Positions 8,375 through 16,325 of a stretch of 64,000 bases of DNA are shown in pieces. The stretch comes from an uncultured Oscillospiraceae bacterium. Its GTDB lineage: Bacteria > Bacillota > Clostridia > Oscillospirales > Oscillospiraceae. The number at the start of each line of letters is the position of its first letter. The first letter of the stretch is position 1. Both the position numbers and the translations under genes were made by a program. The stretch lies in the NCBI GenBank assembly GCA_910585155.1, contig CAJUEC010000006.1, forward strand, positions 37,907 through 101,906, given 5' to 3'. A model generated the notes under the pieces. It did no database searches. It was not told the DNA's origin and saw only the letters and a program-made list of their open reading frames with translations.

Positions 8375-8617
8375 CTATTCATGGTTGAGATCCGAATGAT
8401 GATCCGCGTAGTCGATGATTACCTTTTGGCAGTCCTTGCAGGCAAACGCGGACACGGCCGACCCCTTGGAGAAGGAAAATCTGGACAAAAGCAGGGAGCC
8501 CTCGTGAAATTCAGCGCGGGCAAAGGTCCGTCTTTTGCCGCCCTTGATCCATGAAAGCTCCTGAGGACTGTGGATCAGGCCCAGCTCCATCTCCCGGCCG
8601 CAATAGGGACAGTCCAT
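8375..8617 (-). CDS. small zinc-ribbon protein
   Basis: Eighty residues with two CxxC knuckles: CPYCGREM at the N-terminus and FACKDCQKVIIDY near the C-terminus. A hydrophobic/basic middle (ELSWIKGGKRRTFARAEFHEG) lies between them. This layout is that of the small PF20097/DUF6487-type zinc-ribbon proteins frequent in Clostridia; the function is unknown. ATG 8617 has GGAGG 8 bases upstream; the TTG at 8620 is less likely. The promoter at 8735-8763 drives it, and the downstream sdaAB-sdaAA genes probably share that transcript because no terminator intervenes. Confidence 0.8.
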   Translation of the reverse strand: MDCPYCGREMELGLIHSPQELSWIKGGKRRTFARAEFHEGSLLLSRFSFSKGSAVSAFACKDCQKVIIDYADHHSDLNHE

Positions 8618-8734
8618 CAAGCGTACCTCCTTTTACAATGAAATTGGCACAGTGATTGTAAAATCGTTTGAAGGCTGTGGTGATGATCTAAGTGCCGCTC
8701 GCGGTTTCTCAGGCGCGTGGGCGGTATCGGGTCT

Positions 8735-8763
8735 ATTATAATCCCCCCGCCGGTGGGTTTCAA
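8735..8763 (-). promoter_or_regulatory. promoter of the zinc ribbon-sdaAB-sdaAA transcript
   Basis: TTGAAA at 8763-8758, a 17-base spacer and a perfect TATAAT at 8740-8735 on the minus strand. The roughly 110-base leader up to 8617 shows no obvious riboswitch. Confidence 0.82.
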
Positions 8764-8774
8764 GAAGTTTTGAC

Positions 8775-8814
8775 AAAAAAAGGCCGGACCAGGGGACAGC
8801 CCTGGGCCCGGCCT
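8775..8814 (-). terminator. terminator of the pyk-GNAT transcript
   Basis: An AGGCCGG...CCGGCCT stem of about 15 bp is followed by T7 on the minus strand. It lies 11 bp past the GNAT stop codon. Confidence 0.85.
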
Positions 8815-8824
8815 GAGAGACGGG

Positions 8825-9406
8825 TCATGGATGCGCCGGGGGAAGCCGCAGCCAGTCCTCCCGTTCCAGCAGGTAGAACAGCCCCTCGTGGGGGACTCCG
8901 TCGCTGAGGGTGACGGAGCCTGTCCGAAGATACCGAAAGCCGGATTTTTCAATCACCCGTCTGGACCGGGGATTTTCCACAAAGTGGCCGCACAGCAAAA
9001 GACGGCAGCCCGCCTCCTCAAAGCAGAACGCGATGGCCCGGCCAACCGCCTCGGTCATGAGCCCCCGGCCCCACTGGGCTTTGCCCAGCACATAGCCCAG
9101 CTCCCGGCCCGCCATGTCGTCATAGGCGGGCGGGAGGGGGATGCTCAGCGGTTCGATGCCCAGAGAGCCCACCACCTTGCCGGTCTCCTTCAGCTCCAGG
9201 GCAAATGTGTCCCTGCTCTCGATGAACCGGGACAGAATGGCGCGGGATTCCTCGATGGAGGTGTGGGGCTTCCAGCCCGCCATCTGGCCTACGCCGTCCA
9301 CCTGGGCGTACTCGTACAGGTCCTCCAGATCACCGGGCTGCCAGGTGCGCAGGACGAGGCGGTCCGTCTCCAGGCAAACGCCGGTCAGATCGATGGGGGC
9401 GTTCAT
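8825..9406 (-). CDS. GNAT family N-acetyltransferase (RimJ/RimL-like)
   Basis: A 193-residue acetyltransferase. It opens with LETDRLVLRTWQPGDLEDLY, the typical RimJ/RimL start, and carries the acetyl-CoA binding region GYVLGKAQWGRGLMTEAVG (Q/R-x-x-G-x-G/A variant) and ENPRSRRVIEKSGFRYLRTG. The substrate is not predictable; relatives acetylate ribosomal protein N-termini, amino sugars or antibiotics. It begins immediately after the pyk stop codon (zero spacing), so it depends on pyk transcription. A functional link with pyruvate kinase is not evident. Confidence 0.88.
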   Translation of the reverse strand: MNAPIDLTGVCLETDRLVLRTWQPGDLEDLYEYAQVDGVGQMAGWKPHTSIEESRAILSRFIESRDTFALELKETGKVVGSLGIEPLSIPLPPAYDDMAGRELGYVLGKAQWGRGLMTEAVGRAIAFCFEEAGCRLLLCGHFVENPRSRRVIEKSGFRYLRTGSVTLSDGVPHEGLFYLLEREDWLRLPPAHP

Positions 9407-10825
9407 TTATTTCACCACCTGGGCCTTGATGAGGTTGGTGGTGCCGCTGCTGCTCAGGGGCACGCCGGCGGTGATGACCACCGTGTCCCCGGACTGGACC
9501 AGCCCCTCCTTTTTGGCGGTATCCACGCACAGAGAGAACAGCCGGTCGGTGGAGTCCACGTTGCCGGACAGGAAGGGGACCACGCCCCAGGAGATGGCCA
9601 GCTGGCGGCGCACCCGCTCCTCGGTGGTGAGGGCGGCCACGGCGCAGCCCGGGCGGAACCGGGAGATCATCCGGGCGGTGTAGCCCGACTGGGTGGCGGT
9701 CAAAATGGCGGTGGCCCCCAGGTCCATGGCGGTGAGGCAGCTGGTGTGGCTGATGGCGTCGGAGATGCTGCTGGTGTGGTCGAACACCGTGTTGCGGAAC
9801 CGCTTCCAGTAGTCGATGCCCTCCTCGGCGGCCTCCACGATGCTCACCATGGTCTGGAGGGCCTCCACCGGGTGCTTGCCCGAGGCGGTCTCGCCGGACA
9901 GCATCACGCAGCTGGTGCCGTCAAACACGGCGTTGGCCACGTCGGACACCTCCGCCCGGGTGGGGCGGGGGTTGCGGATCATGGAGTCCAGCATCTGGGT
10001 GGCGGTGATCACCACCTTGCCCTTGTGGATGGCGGACTTGATCATCTTTTTCTGGAACACCGGCACCTCATAGGCGGGGATCTCCACGCCCAGGTCGCCC
10101 CGGGCCACCATGATGCCGTTGGCGGCGTTGGCGATGGCGTCCAGGTTGTCCACGCCCTCCCGGTTCTCGATTTTGGCGATGATGCCCACGTCCTGGCCGC
10201 CGAATTGGTCCAGCACGGAGCGGATCTCCATCACGTCGGAGGCGCGGCGGACAAAGGAGGCGGCCACGAAATCGAAGTCATTTTCCACGGCGAAGCGCAG
10301 GTCCTCCCGGTCCTTGTCGGTGAGGGCGGGCAGGGCGATGGACACGCCGGGGATGTTGATGCTCTTGTGGTTGGACAGGGGCCCGCCGGTGACCACCCGG
10401 CAGTGGATGTCCTGGCCGTCGACCTCCTCCACCTCCAGATCCACCAGGCCGTCGTCGATGAGGACGTGGCAGCCGGGCTGGAGCTCCTGGTGAAGGTTGG
10501 CGTAGGTGACGGACACCTGATGGGCGTCGCCGTCCACATCCCGGGTGGTGAGGGTGAAGGGCTCGCCGTCCTGGAGCTCAATGCGGTCGCAGGCAAAGGC
10601 GCGGATGCGGATTTCAGGGCCCTTGGTGTCCAGGATGGTGGCCACGGGCCGGCCCAGGCTGTCCCGCACCCGCTTGAAGCGGGTGAGCAGGGCGCCGTGG
10701 GTCTCGTGGGTGCCGTGGGAGAAATTGAATCGGGCGGCGTCCATGCCGGCCGAGATAAGCTGCTCCATGACCTCCTCGCTGTCAGAGGCGGGGCCCAGGG
10801 TGCAGACGATTTTTGTTTTCCTCAT
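9407..10825 (-). CDS. pyk: pyruvate kinase
   Basis: Final ATP-yielding step of glycolysis: phosphoenolpyruvate plus ADP to pyruvate. The 472 residues begin MRKTKIVCTLGPASDSEEVM. The substrate and metal-binding regions are present (RFNFSHGTHE, DTKGPEIRIRAF, IIAKIENREGVDNLDAI, MVARGDLGVEIP). The C-terminal allosteric domain is the normal ~115 residues, without the extra PEP-utiliser domain seen in some Bacilli. ATG 10825 has GGAGG 8 bases upstream; a start 5 codons earlier has none. The promoter at 11033-11060 is separated from the gene by a MITE-like element that therefore forms most of the leader. Confidence 0.97.
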   Translation of the reverse strand: MRKTKIVCTLGPASDSEEVMEQLISAGMDAARFNFSHGTHETHGALLTRFKRVRDSLGRPVATILDTKGPEIRIRAFACDRIELQDGEPFTLTTRDVDGDAHQVSVTYANLHQELQPGCHVLIDDGLVDLEVEEVDGQDIHCRVVTGGPLSNHKSINIPGVSIALPALTDKDREDLRFAVENDFDFVAASFVRRASDVMEIRSVLDQFGGQDVGIIAKIENREGVDNLDAIANAANGIMVARGDLGVEIPAYEVPVFQKKMIKSAIHKGKVVITATQMLDSMIRNPRPTRAEVSDVANAVFDGTSCVMLSGETASGKHPVEALQTMVSIVEAAEEGIDYWKRFRNTVFDHTSSISDAISHTSCLTAMDLGATAILTATQSGYTARMISRFRPGCAVAALTTEERVRRQLAISWGVVPFLSGNVDSTDRLFSLCVDTAKKEGLVQSGDTVVITAGVPLSSSGTTNLIKAQVVK

Positions 10826-10862
10826 AATGTGTTCCTCCATTTACGAAAACGCGGGTGGTTTA

Positions 10863-11012
10863 GGGCTTGTTTGAACATTGCCAACGGGCTCAGACGATTG
10901 GGCTTTTCCGCCTTGCGTTGTTGAAATACACAGAGTAGTTCCGCGTCAAAGCGTCTCCTCCGGCGAAAAATCCCCCGCCGCTGCGCAGGCTGCCGGTTTT
11001 CAAACAGAGCCC
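10863..11012. mobile_element. MITE-like 150-bp element with imperfect terminal inverted repeats
   Basis: The ends GGGCTTGTTTGAA (10863-10875) and TTCAAACAGAGCCC (10999-11012) are imperfect inverted repeats. The interior has no credible protein. It lies between the pyk promoter and pyk, so it is transcribed as leader RNA. A related motif, AGCCTGTTCGAAAACAGGC, appears once more in the glf leader (15473-15491). No clear target-site duplication is visible. Calling it a transposon-derived element is inference from the ends and position. Confidence 0.5.
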
Positions 11013-11032
11013 GGTCCTTACAGTACCCCCAC

Positions 11033-11060
11033 ATCATACACAAATGGATGGAAATGTCAA
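11033..11060 (-). promoter_or_regulatory. promoter of pyk
   Basis: TTGACA at 11060-11055, a 16-base spacer and TATGAT at 11038-11033 on the minus strand. It predicts a leader of about 200 bases that includes the MITE-like element. Confidence 0.82.
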
Positions 11061-11124
11061 GCCTTTGAGGGAAAAGTTCCACAATATGCCCATTTTTCAG
11101 TGGAAGAAGGGGGGAGCGTTCAGT

Positions 11125-11157
11125 AAAAATGAGGCGGAGCGTACAACGCTCCGCCTC
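11125..11157 (-). terminator. terminator of the CNNM/HlyC-type transporter gene
   Basis: GAGGCGGAGCGT, 3-base loop, exact complement; then ATTTTT on the minus strand. It sits 5 bp past the stop codon. Confidence 0.88.
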
Positions 11158-11161
11158 GGGC

Positions 11162-12508
11162 TCAGTCTGTGTGCTCCTGCTCCGGGAGCGGCTCCGCCCT
11201 GGACACAAGGGCCCACTCCACCCGCCGGTCGGTGAAGTTGAGCACCCTGATGTGCAGTCCCCAGGCGTCCACCTCGATCTGGGCGCCGTCCTCCGGGATG
11301 ACGGACAGCTGGGCGAACACCAGCCCGCCCAGGGTGTCGGATTCCTCCTCCGGGGGGATCTCCGCCTCCAGGGCCTGGGCCACCCGCTCCAGGTCGCAGC
11401 CGCCGGACACCTTCCACAGTCCCGGCTCCACCTGCTCCAGGTCCTTCTCCTCCAGGGGATCAAACTCGTCGTAAATGTTGCCCACAATCTCCTCCAGCAG
11501 ATCCTCCATGGTCACCAGGCCGGAGGTGCCGCCGTACTCGTCCACCACAATGGCCATATGTACCTTTTTGCTCTGCATGTCCCGGAAGAGAACGTCGGTG
11601 CGGACGGACTCGGGCACAAAGTAGGCGGGGCGCAGCAGTTCGGAGAGGGGGCGGGGGCGCTCTTCCTGGGCGTTGAGGAGAAAGTCCCTGGTGTTGAGGA
11701 CGCCCACGATGTGGTCCGCGTCCTCCTGGTACACGGGGAAGCGGGACCGCCCGGAGGCGAGAATGGCCTGGAGCACGTCCTCGCTGGTGTCCTGCGCCCA
11801 CACCATGACCATGTCGGTGCGGTGGACCATCACGTCCTCGGCGGTGGTGTTGTTGAATTCAAAAATGTTCTCGATGAGCTCTTTTTCCGAGGCCTCGATG
11901 GCGCCCCGCTCCTCGCCCAGGTCCACCATCATGAGGATCTCGTCCTCGCTGACGTCCTCCTGGTCGGCCTTGGGGTCGATGTGCAGCAGGCGCAGCACGC
12001 CGTTGGTGGATTTGGACAGCAGCCAGATGATGGGGCGGAAAACCGCCGCCACCGCGGACACCGCGCCCACGGTGAACCGGGCCACCGTCTCCGTCTTCTT
12101 CATGGCGATGCGCTTGGGCACCAGCTCGCCCAGCACCAGGCTGAAGTAGGACAGCACCAGGGTGATGAGCACCACCATCAGGTTGTTGAGGGCGTGGGGG
12201 TCCAGAGCGGTGACGCCCTTTTCCTCCACCAGCCACTTCACCAGGGGGTCGGAAAAGCTGTCCGCGGCGAAGGCGGAGGACAGGAACCCGGCCAGGGTGA
12301 TGGCGATCTGGATGGCGGACAAAAAGTGGTCCGGGGCCTGGGTGAGCCTGAGCAGTCTGGCCGCCTTTTTGTCCCCCTCCTCGGCCTGGCGGCGCAGCTT
12401 TGTCTCAGACAGGGAGATGACGGCGATTTCAGCCGCGGCGAAAAAGGCGTTGATGAGAATCAGGATGGCGAGTAAAATCAGCTTCGGTAAGAACGGGTCG
12501 TCGGACAA
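11162..12508 (-). CDS. CNNM/HlyC-CorC family transporter (DUF21-CBS-CBS-transporter-associated domain)
   Basis: A 448-residue integral membrane protein of the hemolysin C/CorC/CNNM superfamily, whose studied members export Mg2+ or other divalent cations. In order: an N-terminal helix (ILLAILILINAFFAAAEIAV), the DUF21 membrane domain to about residue 200, a paired CBS nucleotide-binding module (MVHRTDMVMVWAQDTSEDV; DMQSKKVHMAIVVDEYGG) and a C-terminal CorC/HlyC domain from about residue 345. The acidic helix-loop FAAAEIAVISLSETKLRR is conserved in the family. The TTG at 12508 is taken as start because AGGAGG lies 9 bases upstream. Its promoter overlaps the trxA terminator. Confidence 0.92.
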   Translation of the reverse strand: MSDDPFLPKLILLAILILINAFFAAAEIAVISLSETKLRRQAEEGDKKAARLLRLTQAPDHFLSAIQIAITLAGFLSSAFAADSFSDPLVKWLVEEKGVTALDPHALNNLMVVLITLVLSYFSLVLGELVPKRIAMKKTETVARFTVGAVSAVAAVFRPIIWLLSKSTNGVLRLLHIDPKADQEDVSEDEILMMVDLGEERGAIEASEKELIENIFEFNNTTAEDVMVHRTDMVMVWAQDTSEDVLQAILASGRSRFPVYQEDADHIVGVLNTRDFLLNAQEERPRPLSELLRPAYFVPESVRTDVLFRDMQSKKVHMAIVVDEYGGTSGLVTMEDLLEEIVGNIYDEFDPLEEKDLEQVEPGLWKVSGGCDLERVAQALEAEIPPEEESDTLGGLVFAQLSVIPEDGAQIEVDAWGLHIRVLNFTDRRVEWALVSRAEPLPEQEHTD

Positions 12509-12586
12509 GATGGATGACCTCCTATTGGGCAGCGGTCTGTTGGATTTGCCGCTCTATTCTATGCGGCGCAGACCCTAACAGCTCAC

Positions 12587-12614
12587 AGTATAGCAGACTT
12601 TTGAAAAAAAGCAA
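12587..12614 (-). promoter_or_regulatory. promoter of the CNNM/HlyC-type gene
   Basis: TTGCTT at 12614-12609, a 16-base spacer and TATACT at 12592-12587 on the minus strand. The -35 box is embedded in the end of the trxA terminator and the spacer uses its T-tract. Confidence 0.65.
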
Positions 12615-12657
12615 GGGAGCCGCCGGCTTTCGCACGCGAATTTGACCGGCGGCTCCC
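12604..12657 (-). terminator. terminator after trxA
   Basis: GGGAGCCGCCGG and its complement form the stem, with a mixed inner loop, followed by TTGC and a T7 run on the minus strand. It ends the glf-glycosyltransferase-trxA transcript. Confidence 0.85.
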
Positions 12658-12667
12658 CAAGGCCGTT

Positions 12668-12976
12668 TTACTCCAGCAGTGCCAGCAGGTCCTCCTTGGG
12701 ACGGGCGCCCACAGCCTTGCTGGCCACCTCGCCCCCCTTGAACACCAGGAGGGTGGGAATGCTCATCACGCTGAACTGCATGGCCAGCTCGGGTTGCTCG
12801 TCCACATTCACCTTGCCCACCACGATGTCGTCCCGCTCCTCGGCGATCTGGTCCACAATGGGGGACACCATGCGGCAGGGGCCGCACCAGGGGGCCCAGA
12901 AGTCCACCAGCACGGGCTGGGCGGCGTGGAGCACCAGCTCCTCAAAGTTTTCCTTGGTGATGGTCTGTACGGACAT
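12668..12976 (-). CDS. trxA: thioredoxin
   Basis: A 102-residue cytoplasmic disulfide reductase with the canonical WCGPC active site at residues 30-34 and the cis-proline segment MSIPTLLVFKGG. Length and sequence are standard for TrxA. A GAAGGAGAG ribosome binding site precedes ATG 12976. It begins 15 bp after the glycosyltransferase stop, with no promoter visible between, so it is probably the last gene of the glf transcript. That is an unusual operon partner, and the link may be only positional. Confidence 0.95.
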   Translation of the reverse strand: MSVQTITKENFEELVLHAAQPVLVDFWAPWCGPCRMVSPIVDQIAEERDDIVVGKVNVDEQPELAMQFSVMSIPTLLVFKGGEVASKAVGARPKEDLLALLE

Positions 12977-12991
12977 GGCGGCATCTCTCCT

Positions 12992-14020
12992 TCAGTTGAA
13001 TTTGTAGATCCTCTGGGCCACCCGGTAGAGCTGCACCGACAGCTTCCGCCCCTGATAGCCGGGGATATTGGTGCCCACGTTGGTCAGCCGGTAGCGGCAG
13101 CGGCGGTAGAGGGGGGCGTCCTTCTGCCGCAGGTACTCCCACAGCTCGGTGCGCATTCCCAGCGCCTCCGGGGTCCCCCGGATCACGGCGAAAATGGACG
13201 AGATGGACATCATCATGGACAGGTAGTTGAACATATACCGGCCCAGTTTGGGCTGCACCGCCTTGAGGGCCATGACGTCGTGGGCATCAATCATCTGCCG
13301 GGTGACCCGGACCTGCTGGTCGATGCGCCCGGCCATCACCGACTCGTTGACGCTCTGGTCCGAGCGGCCGATGAAATAGCGGTACAGGTCCAGGTTCATA
13401 TAATACAGCGTCTTGACATAGGGCAGGGGCTGGTAGACAAAAATATTGTCCACGTAGAAGGTGTGCTTGGGCAGCTCCAGGCCGCAGTCCCGCAGCAGCT
13501 GGGTGCGGTAGATCACCGAGTGCATCAGCAGGTATTGGGAGGTGCGGAAGCGGTGGATGGAGTCCCAGGTGATGATCTGGTCGGAGGGGAACACATTTTT
13601 GTAGCCCATGACCTTCTGGGTGTTGTCCTCCACGTGTTCATACACGTAGTTGGCGATGAGCAGGTCCACCGGGGCGGGCATGGCGGCAAACTCCCGCAGC
13701 TTGGCCATCACCTTGGCCAGGGCGTCGGTGTCCAGCCAGTCGTCGGAGTCCACCACCTTGTAGTACAGCCCCCGGGCGTTGCGGATGCCCTGGTTCACCC
13801 CCTCGCCGTGGCCGCCGTTCTCCTGGTGGATGGCCCGGATGATATTGGGGTGCTTTTCCGCCCACGCGTCACATTTGGCGGGAGTGTCGTCTTTGGTGGA
13901 GCCGTCGTCCACCAGAATGATCTCCGCCTCCTCACCGGCGGCCAGCAGGGTCTCCACGCAATGGTCCATGTAGGCGGCGGAATTGTAGCAGGGGACGGCA
14001 AAGGTAATCAATTTGTCCAT
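12992..14020 (-). CDS. family 2 glycosyltransferase
   Basis: A 342-residue GT-A fold enzyme. It starts ITFAVPCYNSAAYMDHCVET and continues with the nucleotide-sugar motif LVDDGSTKDDT and the metal-binding VVDSDDWLDTDAL. No membrane segments are present, so it acts at the cytoplasmic face. The neighbouring glf suggests that it could transfer galactofuranose or another sugar into a surface glycan; the donor and acceptor cannot be read from the sequence. It follows glf by 188 bp that contain a stranded copy of the glf 3' end and no terminator. Confidence 0.9.
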   Translation of the reverse strand: MDKLITFAVPCYNSAAYMDHCVETLLAAGEEAEIILVDDGSTKDDTPAKCDAWAEKHPNIIRAIHQENGGHGEGVNQGIRNARGLYYKVVDSDDWLDTDALAKVMAKLREFAAMPAPVDLLIANYVYEHVEDNTQKVMGYKNVFPSDQIITWDSIHRFRTSQYLLMHSVIYRTQLLRDCGLELPKHTFYVDNIFVYQPLPYVKTLYYMNLDLYRYFIGRSDQSVNESVMAGRIDQQVRVTRQMIDAHDVMALKAVQPKLGRYMFNYLSMMMSISSIFAVIRGTPEALGMRTELWEYLRQKDAPLYRRCRYRLTNVGTNIPGYQGRKLSVQLYRVAQRIYKFN

Positions 14021-14062
14021 TGGAATTCTCTCCTCACTCTAAGTATGCCCGGCTGGGCGGGT

Positions 14063-14110
14063 TTAAAGCAGTGGATCTGCCGGCGCCAGGGCCCGGGCGG
14101 CAATGGCGTC
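14063..14110 (-). pseudogene. stranded duplicate of the glf 3' end
   Basis: Read in the glf direction, this encodes DAIAARALAPADPLL and a stop. It parallels the real glf C-terminus DAIAARALALSDQLLRHPN. It probably preserves the ancestral glf end, displaced by the insertion of about 132 bp between the two copies. Confidence 0.6.
14085..14110. repeat. 26-bp direct repeat, copy outside glf
   Basis: Matches 14243-14268, inside the glf coding end, at 25 of 26 bases. The 132 bp between the copies (14111-14242) supply the last residues of the present glf frame, its stop codon and GC-rich non-coding sequence. Confidence 0.85.
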
Positions 14111-14208
14111 CTCGTCGGCGCAAGCTCCGCTCGGCCTCATCCGGCTTGGGCCGGATATCCGCCGCTGCGCTGCGCCTCCTCTCCGAACCAAACCCGCTTC
14201 GCTGGGCT

Positions 14209-15426
14209 TCAGTTCGGGTGTCGCAGCAGCTGGTCACTCAGTGCCAGAGCCCGGGCGGCAATGGCGTCCATATTGTAGTATTTGTATTCCGCCAGACGGC
14301 CCAGCAGGCAGAGCCTGGGGTACTGGTCCGCCTCGGCCTTGTACTTGGCGTACAAAGCGTTGTTTTCGGGGTTGATGATGGCGTAATAGGGGATTTCGCC
14401 GTCCGCCCCGGTGTAGGCTTTGGAGTACTCCTTCATGATGGTGGTCACGCCGGGCTTTTCCTGGCCGGTGAGGTGCTTGAACTCGGTGATGCGGGTAAAC
14501 GCCCCGTCTGCCGTGTAGTTTACGGTGCCGTGGGTCTGGAAGTAGTCCTGGGGCAGGGTCTCATAGCCGAAATCCAGGGTGCGGTAGGGCAGAGGGCCGA
14601 ACCGGAAGGAGAACAGCTCATCAGCCTGGCCGGTGTAGATCACGGGGCCGTCAAACGCCGCCCCGTCCAGTTTGATCACGCCGCCGGCCAGCTCCAGCCG
14701 GGAGAGCGCGTCCGTCCCCGTCTCCACGGTGATGCTGGGGTGGTCCAGCATCCGCTGGAACATGGGGGTGTAGCCCTCCAGGGGCATCCCCTGGTAGGCG
14801 TCCTGGAAATAGCGGTCATCCGTGGACAGCCGCACCGGCACCCGGGCGGTGGTGGCGGGGTCGATCTCCTCCGGGGTCTGGCCCCACTGCTTCATGGTGT
14901 AGTGGACGAACACGTGCTCATACACGTAGTCGGCGATGGCGGCGATCTCCGGGTCGGGATTGTGCCGCAGCTCCAGGATGGTCACCTGGCTCTGGGCGGG
15001 GTAGGCGTCCAGCAGTTTCCGGCCCAGCCGCGCCCCCTCCGTCTCCCCGAAGGCGTTTTTCATGGAGTCCAGGTTGAAGGGGACGGGGAAGAAAAACCGC
15101 CCGTCGGTGGACTTGTGGGCGGGGACCACCTCGGGGTTGTCCCGGGGCAGGTTGGCGATCACCCTGTGCTGATAGCGCCGCCACTTGGTGAACCGGGACA
15201 GGTAATCGAATACCCGCTTGTCATTGGTGTGGAAGATGTGGGGGCCGTACTGGTGGATCAGGATTCCGGCCCCGTCCAGACAGTCGTAGGCGTTGCCGCC
15301 CACGTGGGGGCGGCGCTCCAGCACCAGCACCTTTTTGTCTCCATCCTCCGCCAGCCGCCGGGCGGCGACAGCGCCGGCATAGCCCGCGCCCACGATGACA
15401 ACATCATAAACCATACAAAGCGTCAC
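14209..15426 (-). CDS. glf: UDP-galactopyranose mutase
   Basis: FAD enzyme that interconverts UDP-galactopyranose and UDP-galactofuranose, giving the precursor for galactofuranose-containing surface glycans. The 405 residues begin with the dinucleotide motif VVIVGAGYAGAVAARRLAED and contain HVGGNAYD and YGPHIFHTN, which are diagnostic of the family, plus the late RIGE-like region replaced here by RLAEYKYYNMDAIAARAL. A GTG start at 15426 with GGAG 7 bases upstream is used; MVYDVV four codons later is the alternative. The C-terminus appears rebuilt by a local insertion (see 14063-14110). Confidence 0.94.
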   Translation of the reverse strand: MTLCMVYDVVIVGAGYAGAVAARRLAEDGDKKVLVLERRPHVGGNAYDCLDGAGILIHQYGPHIFHTNDKRVFDYLSRFTKWRRYQHRVIANLPRDNPEVVPAHKSTDGRFFFPVPFNLDSMKNAFGETEGARLGRKLLDAYPAQSQVTILELRHNPDPEIAAIADYVYEHVFVHYTMKQWGQTPEEIDPATTARVPVRLSTDDRYFQDAYQGMPLEGYTPMFQRMLDHPSITVETGTDALSRLELAGGVIKLDGAAFDGPVIYTGQADELFSFRFGPLPYRTLDFGYETLPQDYFQTHGTVNYTADGAFTRITEFKHLTGQEKPGVTTIMKEYSKAYTGADGEIPYYAIINPENNALYAKYKAEADQYPRLCLLGRLAEYKYYNMDAIAARALALSDQLLRHPN

Positions 15427-15447
15427 ATCATTTCTCCGTTAAAATTG

Positions 15448-15503
15448 TGGGGAGATTGCTCCCCAGATGGGGGCCTGTTTTCGAACAGGCTCTAGGAATT
15501 ATA
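15448..15503 (-). promoter_or_regulatory. glf promoter (-10) and two leader hairpins
   Basis: TGG-TATAAT, an extended -10, lies at 15506-15498 on the minus strand without a good -35. The leader then folds into AGCCTGTT-CGAAA-ACAGGC and GGGGAG-CAAT-CTCCCC hairpins before the GTG. The first resembles the end of the MITE-like element at 10863. Nothing else is seen in the 260-bp glf/coiled-coil intergenic region apart from the plus-strand promoter. Confidence 0.5.
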
Positions 15504-15617
15504 CCATAAATCATCCGGCGGGAAAAGAGCAAGATTATAAAAATTTGATAAAATTTCCCGCTGCAAGGCCCGGGAAGAGGCGGCGTCGGCGCCGAGGGGG
15601 AGGACAAAGAATTGGGA

Positions 15618-15646
15618 TTGTCAGGAGAGACAAGCTGTGGTAAAAT
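15618..15646 (+). promoter_or_regulatory. promoter of the coiled-coil/fumarase beta pair
   Basis: TTGTCA (15618-15623), a 17-base spacer and TAAAAT (15641-15646), placed about 40 bases before the ATG. Confidence 0.75.
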
Positions 15647-15686
15647 ACAATAAACCGTCGATACCAAACGGAAAGAGGGAGATCGG

Positions 15687-16325
15687 ATGGAAGGCACCGC
15701 CGTCATTCAAAAATTCCGCTCCGCCCTGGGCGGATTCAACCGCCAGGACGTGCAGCAGTACATTGAGCAGACCGCCGCGGCCCACCGGCGGGAGCTGGAC
15801 CAGCTCCAGGAGCAGCTGACCCAGGCTGAGGACCGGCGGATGCAGCTGGAGGCGGCGCTGTCCGGCGCGGAGAGCGCCAAGAGCGGCGCGGCGGCGGAGG
15901 AGGCCAAGGCCCGGGCCTGTCTGGAGGAGTCCACCCGGACGCTGGCCCGGCTGCGGGGGGAGCTGTCCCAGACCGAGTCCAAGCTGATGGTGGCGAAGAA
16001 GGAGCTGGAGCGTTTGCAGGGCCAGGTGGGCACCCTGGAGCCCATGGCCACCAGCTATGTGCAGCTGAAGGACCGGGTGGCCACCGTGGAGCTGGACGCC
16101 CACCGCAAGGCCCAGGACACGGTGAGCCAGGCGCAGGCGGAGGCGGAGCGGATCCGGGGGGAGACCAGGGCCTGGCTGGAGGAGGTGCTGGCCCAGTACG
16201 ACCAGCTCCACCAGGGGATGGACGGGCTGCTGGAGCAGGCCCAGCGGCTCAGTCGGGGCTCCAAGCGGCTGGGTGAGCTGGACGAGGCTGCCGCCGTCCT
16301 GCGGGAGCTGGGAGGGCTGAAATGA
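15687..16325 (+). CDS. DivIVA-like coiled-coil protein
   Basis: A 212-residue, almost wholly helical protein. The N-terminal KFRSALGGFNRQDVQQYIEQ resembles the DivIVA/GpsB membrane-curvature module (F-x5-G-F/Y-x3-D/E-V-x2-Y/F). Long heptad-rich coiled coils follow (about residues 30-105 and 115-170), with many alanines, glutamines and glutamates. It probably assembles at the membrane or septum, but no specific role can be given. Its stop overlaps the start of the fumarase beta subunit (AAATGA), so the two are coupled. ATG 15687 has GAGGGAG about 6 bases upstream. Confidence 0.75.
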   Translation: MEGTAVIQKFRSALGGFNRQDVQQYIEQTAAAHRRELDQLQEQLTQAEDRRMQLEAALSGAESAKSGAAAEEAKARACLEESTRTLARLRGELSQTESKLMVAKKELERLQGQVGTLEPMATSYVQLKDRVATVELDAHRKAQDTVSQAQAEAERIRGETRAWLEEVLAQYDQLHQGMDGLLEQAQRLSRGSKRLGELDEAAAVLRELGGLK

